Assembly: GCF_003947415.1 (NCBI RefSeq)
Contig: NZ_QHKL01000002.1
Location: forward strand, 434,001 to 498,000
DNA length: 64,000 nt
DNA from: Amycolatopsis sp. WAC 01376
GTDB lineage: Bacteria > Actinomycetota > Actinomycetes > Mycobacteriales > Pseudonocardiaceae
Direction of reading: 5' to 3'
Shown: positions 17,216 through 25,314 of the stretch, piece after piece
Layout: each line of letters starts with the position of its first letter
Numbering within the stretch: the stretch's first letter is position 1
Made by a program: the position numbers and the translations under genes
Notes under the pieces: generated by a model
The model's input: the letters and a program-made list of their open reading frames with translations, nothing else
Told to the model about the DNA's origin: nothing
Database searches by the model: none

Positions 17216-17974
17216 ATGTGCGGGCGCTATGCCGCCACCAAGGATCCCGCGGCGCTGATCGACGAGTTCGCCGCGGTGGATCTGACCGAGGGCCGGATCC
17301 GGACCGACCACAACGTGGCGCCGACCAAGGACGTCCCCACCGTGGTGCAGCGGCATCCGCGGGACGCCGACGGCGCGGTGCTCGAGGACGAGCCCGCCGT
17401 CCGGTCGCTGCGGATGATGCGCTGGGGACTGGTCCCGTTCTGGGCGAAGGACCCCGGAGTCGGCTCGAAGATGATCAACACGCGTGCCGAGACGGCCAAG
17501 GAGAAGCCGTCGTTCAAGAAGGCGGTCTCCGCACGGCGTTGCCTCGTCCCCGCCGACGGCTGGTACGAGTGGCGGCGTGACGGCAAGGAGAAGCAGCCCT
17601 TCTTCATGACCGGACCGGATGACGGCTCGCTCGCGTTCGCCGGAATCTGGGAGACCTGGCGGCCGAAGGACGACAAGGAAGCCGACCCGCTGATCACCTT
17701 CTCCGTGATCACCACGGACTCGGTCGGCAGGCTCACCGACATCCACCACCGCATGCCGCTGCTGATGCCGCGCGAGAAGTGGGACACCTGGCTCGACCCC
17801 GACCGGTCCGACGTCACCGACCTGCTCGTCCCGCCCGCCGAGGACCTGGTCGACACGATCGAGCTGCGGCCGGTGTCCAGCCTGGTCAACAACGTCCGCA
17901 ACAACGGCCCGCAGCTGCTGGACCGCGTCGAACCAGCCGCCGAAAGCGCGCTCTTCGACGTGCCGAAGTCATGA
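17216..17974 (+). CDS. SOS response-associated peptidase (SRAP/YedK/HMCES family)
   Basis: A 252-residue SRAP protein. After the initiator Met, Cys2 (MCGRYA) is the residue that forms a covalent bond with abasic sites in single-stranded DNA. The other active-site residues are visible as N in HNVAPT, E in ADGWYEW and H in IHHRMP. It shields abasic sites from cleavage and error-prone bypass. The ATG at 17216 with GGGAGG upstream is fixed by the need for Cys2. The stop overlaps the start of the next gene (ATGA). I see no LexA box in the short upstream gap. Confidence 0.93.
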   Translation: MCGRYAATKDPAALIDEFAAVDLTEGRIRTDHNVAPTKDVPTVVQRHPRDADGAVLEDEPAVRSLRMMRWGLVPFWAKDPGVGSKMINTRAETAKEKPSFKKAVSARRCLVPADGWYEWRRDGKEKQPFFMTGPDDGSLAFAGIWETWRPKDDKEADPLITFSVITTDSVGRLTDIHHRMPLLMPREKWDTWLDPDRSDVTDLLVPPAEDLVDTIELRPVSSLVNNVRNNGPQLLDRVEPAAESALFDVPKS

Positions 17975-18579
17975 CGAAACTGGAGATCGACACCGCCTAC
18001 GGCCCCGCGCGGGCCGAGCTGCACTGTGCCGAGGAGGGCATCGCGGTGCTGATGCTCGGCCACGGCGCCGGCGGCGGGATCGGCGCGAAGGACCTGGTCG
18101 CGGTCACCCGTGCGGCGCAGGCGGCCGGTGTCCACGTCGCGCTCGTCGAACAGCCGTACCGGGTGGCGGGCCGCCGTGCTCCCGCACCCGCCACACAACT
18201 CGACACCGCCTGGCTCACCGTGGCCGACGAGATCTCCGCACACTTCGACGATCTCCCGATCGTCTTCGGCGGCCGGTCCTCCGGGGCCCGCGTCGCCTGC
18301 CGGACCGCCGCGGCGGGACAGGCGGTGGCGGTGCTCTGCCTTGCCTTCCCCGAACACCCGCCGGGAAAGCCGGAGAAGTCCCGGCAGGGCGAGTTGGACG
18401 CCGTCGAGGTCCCGACGCTCGTGGTGCAGGGCGAGCGTGACCCGTTCGGCCTGCCCAAGGCGGGGCCGCATCACGAGATCGTGGTGCTCCAGGGCGACCA
18501 CAACCTCAGCGCGGACCTGGAAGGCGTGTCACGCGCGGCCGCCGAGTGGCTGGAGCGTGTGCTGCGGCCGCTCGCCTGA
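17971..18579 (+). CDS. Alpha/beta-hydrolase family protein
   Basis: A 202-residue hydrolase of the KANL3/TEX30-like dienelactone-hydrolase group. The nucleophile Ser lies in FGGRSSGARVA, the oxyanion region in LGHGAGGG, the acid probably in VVQGERDPFG, and the catalytic His in QGDHNL. The substrate is unknown. It is coupled to the SRAP gene by ATGA and likely co-transcribed. Its 3' end overlaps the convergent membrane-protein gene by 51 bases. Confidence 0.85.
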   Translation: MTKLEIDTAYGPARAELHCAEEGIAVLMLGHGAGGGIGAKDLVAVTRAAQAAGVHVALVEQPYRVAGRRAPAPATQLDTAWLTVADEISAHFDDLPIVFGGRSSGARVACRTAAAGQAVAVLCLAFPEHPPGKPEKSRQGELDAVEVPTLVVQGERDPFGLPKAGPHHEIVVLQGDHNLSADLEGVSRAAAEWLERVLRPLA

Positions 18580-19092
18580 GAGCCGTCGCCGGGCGTAATG
18601 CACGGTGACCGCGGCCAGCAACGGGCCCCAGAGCAGGAGCGGCGCGTAACAGGCCGCCATGACGATGCCGTAGACCGGCGAGTCCTCCCAGCTGCCCGGC
18701 GGCATCGAAGAACCGGCCTCCGCCCAGCCGAACAGCGCCTGGACGCTCAGCGCGATCAGGGCGATCGCACCGGCGGCGGCCGGGAGGATCGCCGCGAGCG
18801 GCGGGATCCGGCGGCCACGCAGCCCCGGGATCCAGCGCGGCCACACCTCGCCCCACGGCCGGACCAGCCCGAGGGTGAGGAACGCGAGCGCTTCGGCGAG
18901 CAGGCTCAGGCCGAAGACGTAGGCCGTGCCCCAGCCGGGGATGCCGAACTCGACCAGCCCCTGCGCGGTGAACCCGACCGGGACGCCGAGGCCCATCGCG
19001 ATCCGCCACAGCCCGGACGGCAACGTCGCCAGCAGCGTGGCGTGGGCGGCGAGGTTCGCCCATCTCGGTACACCGGACACGGTCTCGGTCAT
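18529..19092 (-). CDS. Small multi-pass membrane protein (DUF3995-like)
   Basis: A 187-residue protein with about four predicted membrane segments (LAAHATLLATLPSGLW, YVFGLSLLAEALAFLTLG, LAAILPAAAGAIALIALS and YAPLLLWGPLLAAVTVHYA). The conserved LPSGLWR and GWGTAYVFGLSLLAE features suggest the DUF3995 or a related group, but this assignment is weak. No function is known. The ATG at 19092 gives a start just before the first membrane segment. It lies downstream of ybaK on the same strand, separated by a palindrome. Confidence 0.7.
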   Translation of the reverse strand: MTETVSGVPRWANLAAHATLLATLPSGLWRIAMGLGVPVGFTAQGLVEFGIPGWGTAYVFGLSLLAEALAFLTLGLVRPWGEVWPRWIPGLRGRRIPPLAAILPAAAGAIALIALSVQALFGWAEAGSSMPPGSWEDSPVYGIVMAACYAPLLLWGPLLAAVTVHYARRRLSGERPQHTLQPLGGRA

Positions 19093-19202
19093 TTCGTCGC
19101 TCCCAGCAATCGTCGTTCGCTTGCCGATGACGATTCCCGAGCGCGGCCGCGTGATCTTCCCGCTGCGGACCGACCCCCCTCCCTCGCGAGGGTGAACCCC
19201 AT

Positions 19203-19272
19203 CCCCGCATTTAGTCCTCTGAATGCGGTCCTTGCACACGCAACTACCGCATTCAGAGGACTAAATGCGGGG
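19203..19272. repeat. GTCCTCTG palindrome, copy 2 of 4
   Basis: The most perfect copy: arms 19203-19229 and 19246-19272 pair over 27 bases. The loop contains TTGCACACGCAA. It ends 3 bases before the ybaK stop, so it can terminate ybaK transcription before the membrane-protein gene. The spacer 19093-19202 shows nothing else. Confidence 0.85.
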
Positions 19273-19275
19273 AGG

Positions 19276-19752
19276 TCAGCCGGCGATCGGGGCGACGACG
19301 GCACCCGTAAGCCGCACCAGGTCACCGGGCGCGAGTTCGACCTCCAGGCCGCGGCGTCCGGCCGAGCAGTGCACGGTCTCGAACTTCTCCGCCGAGGCGT
19401 CGATCACCACCGGCAGCCGGCTCCGGTGCCCGAGCGGCGAGATCCCGCCGAGCACGTATCCCGTCGCGCGCTGCGCGGCGGCGGGGTCGGCCATCTTCGC
19501 CTTCTTGCCGCCCGCGGCGGCCGCCAGCGCCTTCAGATCCAGCTGGCCGGTGACCGGGACCACGCCGACCGTCAGTTTCCCGTCGACCTCGGCGACCAGT
19601 GTCTTGAACACGCGCGCGGGGTCGAGCCCCAGCGCCTCGACGGCTTCGAGGCCGTACGACTCGGCCCGCGGGTCGTGGTCGTAGGCGTGCAGTGTGTGTG
19701 TCACTTTCTGCTTCGCCAGCAGCGCCGTCGCCGGGGTTCCCTTGCCTGCCAT
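19276..19752 (-). CDS. ybaK: Cys-tRNA(Pro) deacylase YbaK
   Basis: A 158-residue YbaK/EbsC trans-editing protein. It removes cysteine wrongly loaded on tRNA-Pro by prolyl-tRNA synthetase. The family markers are [12 protein letters not shown] (with the key Lys), [24 protein letters not shown] (with the GxxxGGISPLG loop) and the final LVRLTGA strand. Length is normal. Divergent from sigR; the SigR promoter match starts 24 bases upstream of its ATG. Confidence 0.92.
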   Translation of the reverse strand: MAGKGTPATALLAKQKVTHTLHAYDHDPRAESYGLEAVEALGLDPARVFKTLVAEVDGKLTVGVVPVTGQLDLKALAAAAGGKKAKMADPAAAQRATGYVLGGISPLGHRSRLPVVIDASAEKFETVHCSAGRRGLEVELAPGDLVRLTGAVVAPIAG

Positions 19753-19775
19753 GGGCGGAGTCTACGAGCGCGCCG

Positions 19776-19801
19776 GGAATGCCCGGCCGGGCCGCACTGT
19801 T
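19776..19801 (+). promoter_or_regulatory. SigR-type autoregulatory promoter of sigR
   Basis: GGAAT (19776-19780), 18 bases, then GTT (19799-19801): an exact match to the SigR consensus. Transcription would start near 19808. That is only a few bases before an in-frame GTG at 19811. The layout mirrors the known SigR p2 promoter in Streptomyces. Confidence 0.75.
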
Positions 19802-19942
19802 GGAAGCCACGTGTCCACCACACTCGAAGCTCCCCGAATCCTGATCCCGCGCACGCCGGGCGGCCAGGTGATCCGTCCGCGCGTAAACTCGTCGACGTCT
19901 CATGCGCACAAGCGCATCGACGCCGATCGGGAAGGGAACGGT

Positions 19943-20581
19943 TTGCCGAGCACGCAGAATCCCGCGCCGGACACGGGCACGGACGCCGAAGAGGCGGCCG
20001 CGCGGGCCGAGCGCTTCGAGCGGGACGCGATGCCCCTGCTCGACCAGCTGTACTCGGCCGCCATGCGGATGACCCGGAATCCCGCCGACGCCGAGGACCT
20101 CGTCCAGGAGACGTACCTGAAGGCGTACGCGGCCTTCGCGTCCTTCAAGGCGGGTACGAACCTCAAGGCGTGGATGTACCGCATCCTCACGAACACCTAC
20201 ATCAACGGCTATCGCAAGCGTCAGCGCCAGCCGGTGCAGCAGCCCACCGAGGAGATCACCGACTGGCAGATCGCCAAGGCGGAGAATCACACCTCCAGCG
20301 GGCTGCGCTCGGCCGAGGTCGAGGCGATGGACAACCTGCCCGACGCCGACGTCAAGGAAGCGCTGCAGAAGCTGCCGGAGGAGTTCCGCCTCGCGGTCTA
20401 CCTCGCCGATGTCGAAGGTTTCGCGTACAAGGAGATCGCCGAGATCATGGACACGCCCATCGGCACCGTGATGTCCCGGCTGCACCGCGGCCGCGCCCAG
20501 CTCCGTGACCTGCTCGCCGACGTCGCCCGCGAGCGGGGCTTCATCCGCGCGGGCAAACAGCAGGAGGTGGCGGGGCGATGA
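19943..20581 (+). CDS. sigR: Thiol-stress ECF sigma factor SigR (SigH)
   Basis: A 212-residue group 4 sigma factor for thiol-oxidative and heat stress. Region 2 contains [20 protein letters not shown]; region 4 contains [26 protein letters not shown] with its helix-turn-helix. The start given is TTG at 19943 after GAAGGGAACG. An in-frame GTG at 19811 would add 44 residues and corresponds to the unstable long isoform SigR' made in Streptomyces. The gene overlaps rsrA by ATGA. The partner anti-sigma factor and the SigR-type promoter together make the assignment firm; only the start is open. Confidence 0.93.
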   Translation: MPSTQNPAPDTGTDAEEAAARAERFERDAMPLLDQLYSAAMRMTRNPADAEDLVQETYLKAYAAFASFKAGTNLKAWMYRILTNTYINGYRKRQRQPVQQPTEEITDWQIAKAENHTSSGLRSAEVEAMDNLPDADVKEALQKLPEEFRLAVYLADVEGFAYKEIAEIMDTPIGTVMSRLHRGRAQLRDLLADVARERGFIRAGKQQEVAGR

Positions 20582-20901
20582 CCGACGACTACTGCAGCGG
20601 CGCGGACGACAAGGTCAAGTGCGAGGAAGCCCTCGCCGACATTTACCTGCTGCTGGACAGGGAGTGCAGCGAGGAGCGCGACGCCGCCCTGCGCAAGCAC
20701 ATCGAGGACTGCCCGCCGTGCCTCGAGGAATACGGCATCGACGAGCACATCAAGCAGCTGCTCGCCCGTAAGTGTGGCGGCGACCACGCGCCGGACGACC
20801 TCAAGTCCCGGCTGCGGGCCTCGATCCGCCAGACCGTGCAGACCAAGGGCGCGATCACCATCGAACGCACCGAGGTCAAAATCGAGCAGACCTTTGACTA
20901 G
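20578..20901 (+). CDS. rsrA: Zinc redox-sensing anti-sigma factor RsrA
   Basis: A 107-residue ZAS-family anti-sigma factor. It holds SigR inactive under reducing conditions and lets go when cysteines form a disulfide. The zinc site is H41-x3-C45-x2-C48 (HIEDCPPC) plus C15. By comparison with Streptomyces RsrA, C15 and C48 are expected to be the redox-trigger pair. C6 and C30 are extra cysteines. Translation is coupled to sigR through the ATGA overlap. Confidence 0.93.
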   Translation: MTDDYCSGADDKVKCEEALADIYLLLDRECSEERDAALRKHIEDCPPCLEEYGIDEHIKQLLARKCGGDHAPDDLKSRLRASIRQTVQTKGAITIERTEVKIEQTFD

Positions 20902-20926
20902 CACTGTGTAAACGCGGCTCAGCTCA

Positions 20927-20967
20927 CACGAAGGCCCCCGTACCGGATCGGTGCGGGGGCCTTCGTG
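20927..20967. terminator. Terminator between rsrA and bL37
   Basis: Perfect 14-base arms CACGAAGGCCCCCG (20927-20940) and its complement (20954-20967). The loop contains a smaller ACCG-GAT-CGGT stem. It lies between convergent genes and can act in both directions. Confidence 0.85.
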
Positions 20968-20981
20968 GTCTGATCGAATGA

Positions 20982-21056
20982 TCAGGAGTTGGGCTTCTTG
21001 CCGTGGTTCGCGCCGTTCTTCTTACGGTCGCGACGCTTGCGGGCGCGCTTCGACAT
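20982..21056 (-). CDS. 50S ribosomal protein bL37 (24 residues)
   Basis: A 24-residue, very basic protein that begins MSKRARKRRDRKKNGANHG and ends KKPNS. Nine of its residues are Arg or Lys in the first thirteen. This matches bL37, a tiny actinobacterial ribosomal protein first seen in the M. smegmatis 70S structure, in both length and ANHGK motif. A good GAGGAG site lies 6 bases before the ATG. It is easily missed because of its size. It lies between sigR-rsrA and pdtaS; as I recall, the same neighbourhood holds in mycobacteria. Confidence 0.85.
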   Translation of the reverse strand: MSKRARKRRDRKKNGANHGKKPNS

Positions 21057-21162
21057 GTTTCACTCCTCGTCCGAGTGGCCCTCGCGGGGTGATACGACAC
21101 CGCTGGGCCAGGGTCAACCTCTCCAGTGTGTCATGCGGCCCTCACCCTGCTTGGATGGGGAC

Positions 21163-22686
21163 GTGTCCACCCTTTCCGATCTGCTCGCGGAGAACACCGG
21201 CCTGTCCGGCGAGGCCGCGGATCATCTCCAGACCGTGGTCGCCGAATGGCAGCTGCTGGCCGACCTGTCCTTCGCCGACTTCCTGCTCTGGGTCGCCGTC
21301 TCGGAGGAGTTGCAGCCCGACGGCGGCGACTACGTCTGCGTCGCGCACGCGCGCCCGACGACGGCGCCGACCGCCCATCCGGAGGACGTCGTCGGCTCCC
21401 GGTTCACCGTCGACGAGCATCCGCAGCTGGCGAAGGCGAGCCGCGAGGTGCGGATCTGCCGCGAAGAGGATCCACACTGGTATCGCGACCTGCCGATGCG
21501 CCGCGAGGCCATCCCGGTGGTGTTCGCGGGCACGGTGATCGCCGTCCTCAGCCGCGAGACCAACCTGGCGGCCTCGCGGGTGCCGAGCCCGCTCGAAATC
21601 GCCTACCTCGGCAGCGCGGGCGACCTGTGCCAGATGATCGTCGACGGCACCTTCCCCAGCCCGGGGAACCAGACGGACACGCACACCAGCCCGCGTGTCG
21701 GCGACGGCCTGATCCGCCTCGATCCGACCGGCACCGTGGTCTTCGCCAGCCCGAACGGGTTGTCGGCCTACCACCGGATGGGGCACGAATCCGACCTCGT
21801 CGGGCAGCGCCTCGCGCCGCTGACCCGGTCGCTCATCCGTGACCCGTTCGACGCGACCGAGGTTTCACACCGGATCATCGAGGCGCTCGACGGCAAGCCC
21901 AGCAGCCGCACGGAGGCGGATTCCCGCCGTGGCGCCGTCGTGCTGTTCCGTGCGCTGCCGCTGCGTCCCGCCGGGCAGGCCGCGGGCGCGCTGGTGCTGG
22001 TGCGCGACGTCACCGAAGTGAAGCGCCGTGACCGCGCCCTCCTGTCGAAGGACGCGACCATCCGTGAGATCCACCACCGGGTGAAGAACAACCTCCAGAC
22101 CGTCGCCGCGCTGCTGCGGCTCCAGTCGCGCCGGACCTCCAGCGAGGAGGCGCGGCTCGCGCTCGGCGAATCCGTGCGCCGGGTCTCCTCGATCGCGATG
22201 GTGCACGAGGCGCTGTCCATCTCGGTGGACGAACGGGTCGATCTCGACAAACTGCTCGACAACGTCCTCCCGATGGTCGGTGAGGTCGCGACGGCCGAAT
22301 CGCAGGTCGGGCTTTCGCGCAAGGGCTCGTTCGGCGTCGTCGTCGCCGAGATCGCGACGCCGTTGGTGATGGTGCTGGCCGAACTGGTCCAGAACGCCAT
22401 CGAGCACGCGTTCCCCGGCGGACGGCCGGGCAAGGTCGAACTCGAGGTGGAACGCTCGGCCCGCTGGCTCGACGTCGTCATCCGCGACAACGGGCGCGGA
22501 CTGCCGTCGGGTTTCTCGCTGGAACGCAGCGACGGCCTCGGGTTGCAGATCGTGCGGACCCTGGTGGAGTCGGAACTGCGCGGCTCGCTGTCGATCCGCG
22601 GACTGCGCGGGGAATCCGAGGAGACCGTCGGCCGCCGTGCGGGAACCGAAGCGGCGTTGCGGATCCCGTTGTCGCGACGGCTGTGA
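21163..22686 (+). CDS. pdtaS: Cytosolic sensor histidine kinase PdtaS
   Basis: A 507-residue soluble histidine kinase. An N-terminal GAF-like domain covers about residues 1-150, a PAS domain about 170-290, then a HisKA_2 dimerisation domain with phospho-acceptor His in REIHHRVKNNLQTVAALLR. The HWE/HisKA_2-type ATPase domain has N box VQNAIEHAF and G boxes DNGRGLP and DGLGLQIV. In mycobacteria PdtaS phosphorylates the RNA-binding antiterminator PdtaR, encoded elsewhere; PdtaR is not in this window. GTG at 21163 was chosen because it gives the family start STLSDLLAE. No membrane segments are seen. Confidence 0.92.
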   Translation: MSTLSDLLAENTGLSGEAADHLQTVVAEWQLLADLSFADFLLWVAVSEELQPDGGDYVCVAHARPTTAPTAHPEDVVGSRFTVDEHPQLAKASREVRICREEDPHWYRDLPMRREAIPVVFAGTVIAVLSRETNLAASRVPSPLEIAYLGSAGDLCQMIVDGTFPSPGNQTDTHTSPRVGDGLIRLDPTGTVVFASPNGLSAYHRMGHESDLVGQRLAPLTRSLIRDPFDATEVSHRIIEALDGKPSSRTEADSRRGAVVLFRALPLRPAGQAAGALVLVRDVTEVKRRDRALLSKDATIREIHHRVKNNLQTVAALLRLQSRRTSSEEARLALGESVRRVSSIAMVHEALSISVDERVDLDKLLDNVLPMVGEVATAESQVGLSRKGSFGVVVAEIATPLVMVLAELVQNAIEHAFPGGRPGKVELEVERSARWLDVVIRDNGRGLPSGFSLERSDGLGLQIVRTLVESELRGSLSIRGLRGESEETVGRRAGTEAALRIPLSRRL

Positions 22687-22702
22687 GCCACGCCGCCACG
22701 GC

Positions 22703-22756
22703 GTCCGGAGTGGACTGTCCCTTTTGATCGTCCCTTGTGGACAGTCTTACCCGGAC
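22703..22756. repeat. Nested inverted repeat with the TGTGGACAGTC module
   Basis: GTCCGG and GACTGTCC (22703-22720) pair with GGACAGTC and CCGGAC (22739-22756). The right half TCCCTTGTGGACAGTC is the same module that ends the family D repeats at 14107, 28399 and 41832. Confidence 0.6.
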
Positions 22757-22763
22757 ACGTTTT

Positions 22764-22800
22764 AGGGCCGGCGCCCGAAGAGAAAGTTGGCGCCGGCCCT
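22764..22800. terminator. Terminator after pdtaS
   Basis: Perfect 12-base arms AGGGCCGGCGCC (22764-22775) and GGCGCCGGCCCT (22789-22800). It lies 77 bases after the pdtaS stop. Bases 22801-23005 hold a small CCCCCGTGGGGG-type stem near 22850 and a stem CTGAGTC-GACTCAG (22991-23009) at the whiB1 stop. Confidence 0.8.
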
Positions 22801-23005
22801 GTAACGGTTCCGCGGGAGGACTTGGGAAAGTCCGGTGAAGCCATACCCCCGTGGGGGTGTGTCGGCCTCGCTTGTTAAGCTCAAGTCGGGTACGTGTCAC
22901 CTCACGACGCGCGGCCATACAGCCACTACGCCGCGGGAGTTTCCCGAAGCTTGGGGTCTTGCTCAGTTGTGAGTTATACGATGAAGCGTGCTGAGTCCGA
23001 AAGAC

Positions 23006-23260
23006 TCAGGCGGAGGTACGCGTGCCGATGTGCGTACGACGGCGCTTCAGGGCCCGTCGCTCGTCCTCGCTCATCCCGCCCCAGACGCCTGCGTCCTGCC
23101 CGCTGGCCAAAGCCCAGGCCAAGCAGTCGGAAGCGACGGTGCAGCGGTGGCACACGGATTTCGCCTGAGTTACCTGCGACAGAGCAGGACCGCTGGTTCC
23201 CACCGGGAAGAACAGCTCGGGGTCCTCGTCTCGGCAGGCCGCGTCATGGCGCCAGTCCAT
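23006..23260 (-). CDS. whiB1: Iron-sulfur regulator WhiB1
   Basis: An 84-residue Wbl protein. The four cysteines C9, C37, C40 and C46 bind a [4Fe-4S] cluster that reacts with nitric oxide. The G(V/I)WGG turn is GVWGG, and the C-terminus SEDERRALKRRR is the DNA-contacting tail. WhiB1 is essential in mycobacteria and binds sigma factor SigA. The ATG at 23260, with AAGGAG upstream, gives the same 84-residue length as M. tuberculosis WhiB1. A CRP-type site lies about 75 bases upstream of the start. Confidence 0.95.
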   Translation of the reverse strand: MDWRHDAACRDEDPELFFPVGTSGPALSQVTQAKSVCHRCTVASDCLAWALASGQDAGVWGGMSEDERRALKRRRTHIGTRTSA

Positions 23261-23281
23261 GTTTCTGAGCTCCTTCATAAC

Positions 23282-23299
23282 GGCGCGGTACACCGCGCC
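23282..23299 (-). promoter_or_regulatory. Palindrome in the whiB1 leader
   Basis: Perfect 8-base arms GGCGCGGT and ACCGCGCC around AC, 22 bases before the whiB1 start codon. It could be an operator or a small RNA hairpin in the leader. Confidence 0.4.
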
Positions 23300-23332
23300 A
23301 TAGTCGTCATGGCGGTCGTTTTTTTGGGTGCT

Positions 23333-23348
23333 TGTGAATGCTTTCACG
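23333..23348 (-). promoter_or_regulatory. CRP-type binding site upstream of whiB1
   Basis: TGTGA-N6-TCACG differs from the CRP consensus TGTGA-N6-TCACA by one base. The site lies inside a longer bulged stem GGGTGCTT/AAGCACCC (about 23325-23357). In M. tuberculosis whiB1 is a known target of the cAMP receptor protein Rv3676. A second symmetric box GGTGAG-TCAG-CTCACC lies at 23383-23398. Confidence 0.6.
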
Positions 23349-23533
23349 AAGCACCCGTTTCGACAAGGGTTTTCTGAAGATCGGTGAGTCAGCTCACCCG
23401 GCCGAGCGACGCTTCTGACCTGCGGTTTCGTTCCGAAACAGCCTCCCGAAGGGAAGGCCGATGCGGTGAGCGGAGGTTCTGCGTCGATGAGCGGCAGGTC
23501 GTACTTTGCCGCAGGCGATCAGCGGTCCGGTCG

Positions 23534-24460
23534 TCAGACGATTACCGTCAGTGCTCCCGGGACGCTGAAGAACTCCACCCTCTTCCGCTGGCCGACGAGG
23601 TCGCCGTCCACCTGGAAGTTTACCGGTTCAGCAGCGTCTATGCGGATCATCGGCAGGTCATCGTGACGAAGGAGACGTCGTCCGCGTTGGTTGCTCTTCG
23701 TGAGCAATGCCTGCCGTACATGCTTGAACACGGTGGGCAATCCCAGACCGTTCAACGCGAAAAGGCCCAGTCCGGTGTCGAACGAGCTGCCCGGGTTGAG
23801 GTGGACGGGACGGTCCCCCAGGTAACTCCACGGATCGGTGTTCGACACGAAAGCGGTCAGCACTTCGGTGGGCTCTTCACCCGGGATCCGGACCGTGAGG
23901 GGCGGACGGCCGAGCGGAGGCCGCAGATGCGACACCACGGCGGCCCTCAGATAGAGCCCCGCGGTGGTCTGCTTGCCCCGTCGCTTGGCCACCCGGCCGA
24001 CGACGTCGGCGGCCCAGCCGAGGCCGGCGTTGAAGGTGAACCAATGGCCGTCGGCGATCCCGAGGCCGACTTTGCGGCTCCGGTCGTTCTCGATGGCGTT
24101 GAGAAGCTGATGGGTCGCTTCCACGGGATCGTGCGCGATCCCCAGCGCGCGGGCGAAGACGTTCGCCGAGCCGCCCGGCACGACACCGAGCATGGGGACG
24201 TCGCCGATCTTCGCCGGATCGCCGTCGGCGTCCGCGAGCAGGCCGTTGACGACCTCGTTGACCGTGCCGTCGCCGCCGTGGGCGACCACCAGGTCGATCC
24301 CGTCGCGGGCGGCGGACCGGGCCACGGCCATCGCGTGGCCGCGGTAGTCGGTCTCCACCACGTCGAGTTTGACCTGGCTGGCCAGTGCGTGCGCCAGCAC
24401 GTCACGGCCACCGGCGGTGGTCGAGGTGGCCTGGGGATTCACGACGAGGATGGCACGCAC
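23534..24460 (-). CDS. Diacylglycerol kinase-family lipid kinase
   Basis: A 308-residue DagK/YegS-type lipid kinase, similar to the Rv3218-type gene that sits beside whiB1 in mycobacteria. The nucleotide-binding motif is VVAHGGDGTVNEVVNG, followed by PGGSANVFARALG. The start RAILVVNPQATS is typical. The substrate may be diacylglycerol, phosphatidylinositol or sphingosine-like; sequence alone does not decide. The GTG at 24460 gives the family start; a GTG at 24526 would add 22 residues and has no better ribosome site. A separate start for the gene is expected in 24461-24772. Confidence 0.87.
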   Translation of the reverse strand: MRAILVVNPQATSTTAGGRDVLAHALASQVKLDVVETDYRGHAMAVARSAARDGIDLVVAHGGDGTVNEVVNGLLADADGDPAKIGDVPMLGVVPGGSANVFARALGIAHDPVEATHQLLNAIENDRSRKVGLGIADGHWFTFNAGLGWAADVVGRVAKRRGKQTTAGLYLRAAVVSHLRPPLGRPPLTVRIPGEEPTEVLTAFVSNTDPWSYLGDRPVHLNPGSSFDTGLGLFALNGLGLPTVFKHVRQALLTKSNQRGRRLLRHDDLPMIRIDAAEPVNFQVDGDLVGQRKRVEFFSVPGALTVIV

Positions 24461-24772
24461 ATACCGCAGGGTAAGCCTCTTCGGCCCGAAGAGGGGAGCG
24501 TCAGGTGACGCGAAGCTCAATGGCACGTGCGTCCTCGGAGCAGCACCTTATGACCCCTGTGGCGGGCGTCCCTCCTCACTGTCGCTGAATGACAGCGTGT
24601 CGTGACAAGTGCACCCGGGCCGACCGCCCGCTCATCGACGACGCCTCCAATTCTTCCCATACGGCGGTCCGGGGAAACCGGCCGACCGGGTGGCATACGA
24701 TCGAAAGCGCTCACGTACGGTGACCCGCCCTGGTGGAGCGCCGTGACCGGAAGCCTGGAAGGCTGTTTCGCC
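24461..24772. other. Gap between divergent lipid-kinase and membrane-protein genes
   Basis: It must hold promoters for both genes. I see an inverted repeat CGCTG-AATGA-CAGCG near 24590 and no gene. GGAAGG near 24757 is the likely ribosome site of the right-hand gene. Confidence 0.4.
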
Positions 24773-25246
24773 GTGTCCATCGCAGACAAGCTCTCGCCCG
24801 CGCCCCGTGAAGTCCGCCTCGCCGGGGCCGTCACCGCGCCGCCGGGGCTCGCCCTGATCGTGTTCGCGATCCTGCTCCTGGTCAACGGCCAGGCCGGACC
24901 GGAGAACCTGCTGGCCGAGGTCGCCTACTACCTCGTCCTCGCCGCCGGAACGCTGGCCTGCGCGGCCGGCCTGGCGATGGGGAAGACGTGGGCTCGCTCG
25001 CCCGGTGTGGTCGTCGCGCTGATCCTGGTGGGGGTCGGCTGGTACGGCGCGGGCCCGTCCGGGCAGCCGCTGTGGGGAGTGCCGCTCGGGCTGATCGGCG
25101 TCGCCGTCATCGTGCTGCTGTTCCGCCGCCCTTCGCGCGCGTGGGCGCTCGGGATGCAGGACGGCGAGAGCGAGGAGGAAGCCGCCGAGCGCGACGGCGC
25201 CGCGGGTCGTGCGGCGCGTCGCGAACGCGAAGAGCGGGACCTCTGA
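24773..25246 (+). CDS. Four-pass membrane protein of unknown function
   Basis: A 157-residue protein with four predicted membrane segments between residues 18 and 125 (for example LALIVFAILLLVNG and GLIGVAVIVLLF). The last 30 residues are cytosolic and charged (ESEEEAAERDGAAGR and then RREREERDL). It matches by position and layout the small membrane protein Rv3217c next to whiB1 in mycobacteria. The GTG at 24773 was chosen from GGAAGG upstream; the longer reading to 24602 adds unconserved sequence. No function is known. Confidence 0.75.
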   Translation: MSIADKLSPAPREVRLAGAVTAPPGLALIVFAILLLVNGQAGPENLLAEVAYYLVLAAGTLACAAGLAMGKTWARSPGVVVALILVGVGWYGAGPSGQPLWGVPLGLIGVAVIVLLFRRPSRAWALGMQDGESEEEAAERDGAAGRAARREREERDL

Positions 25247-25267
25247 ATCTTCGAGTGCGGCGTCCAG

Positions 25268-25302
25268 TCACGTGAGTTACGTGTCTGATCACGTGAGTTA
25301 CG
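25268..25302. repeat. Two direct repeats TCACGTGAGTTACG
   Basis: Exact 14-base copies at 25268-25281 and 25289-25302, 7 bases apart, between two convergent genes. Each contains the CACGTG palindrome. Confidence 0.7.
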
Positions 25303-25314
25303 CCTTCGCGCTCG

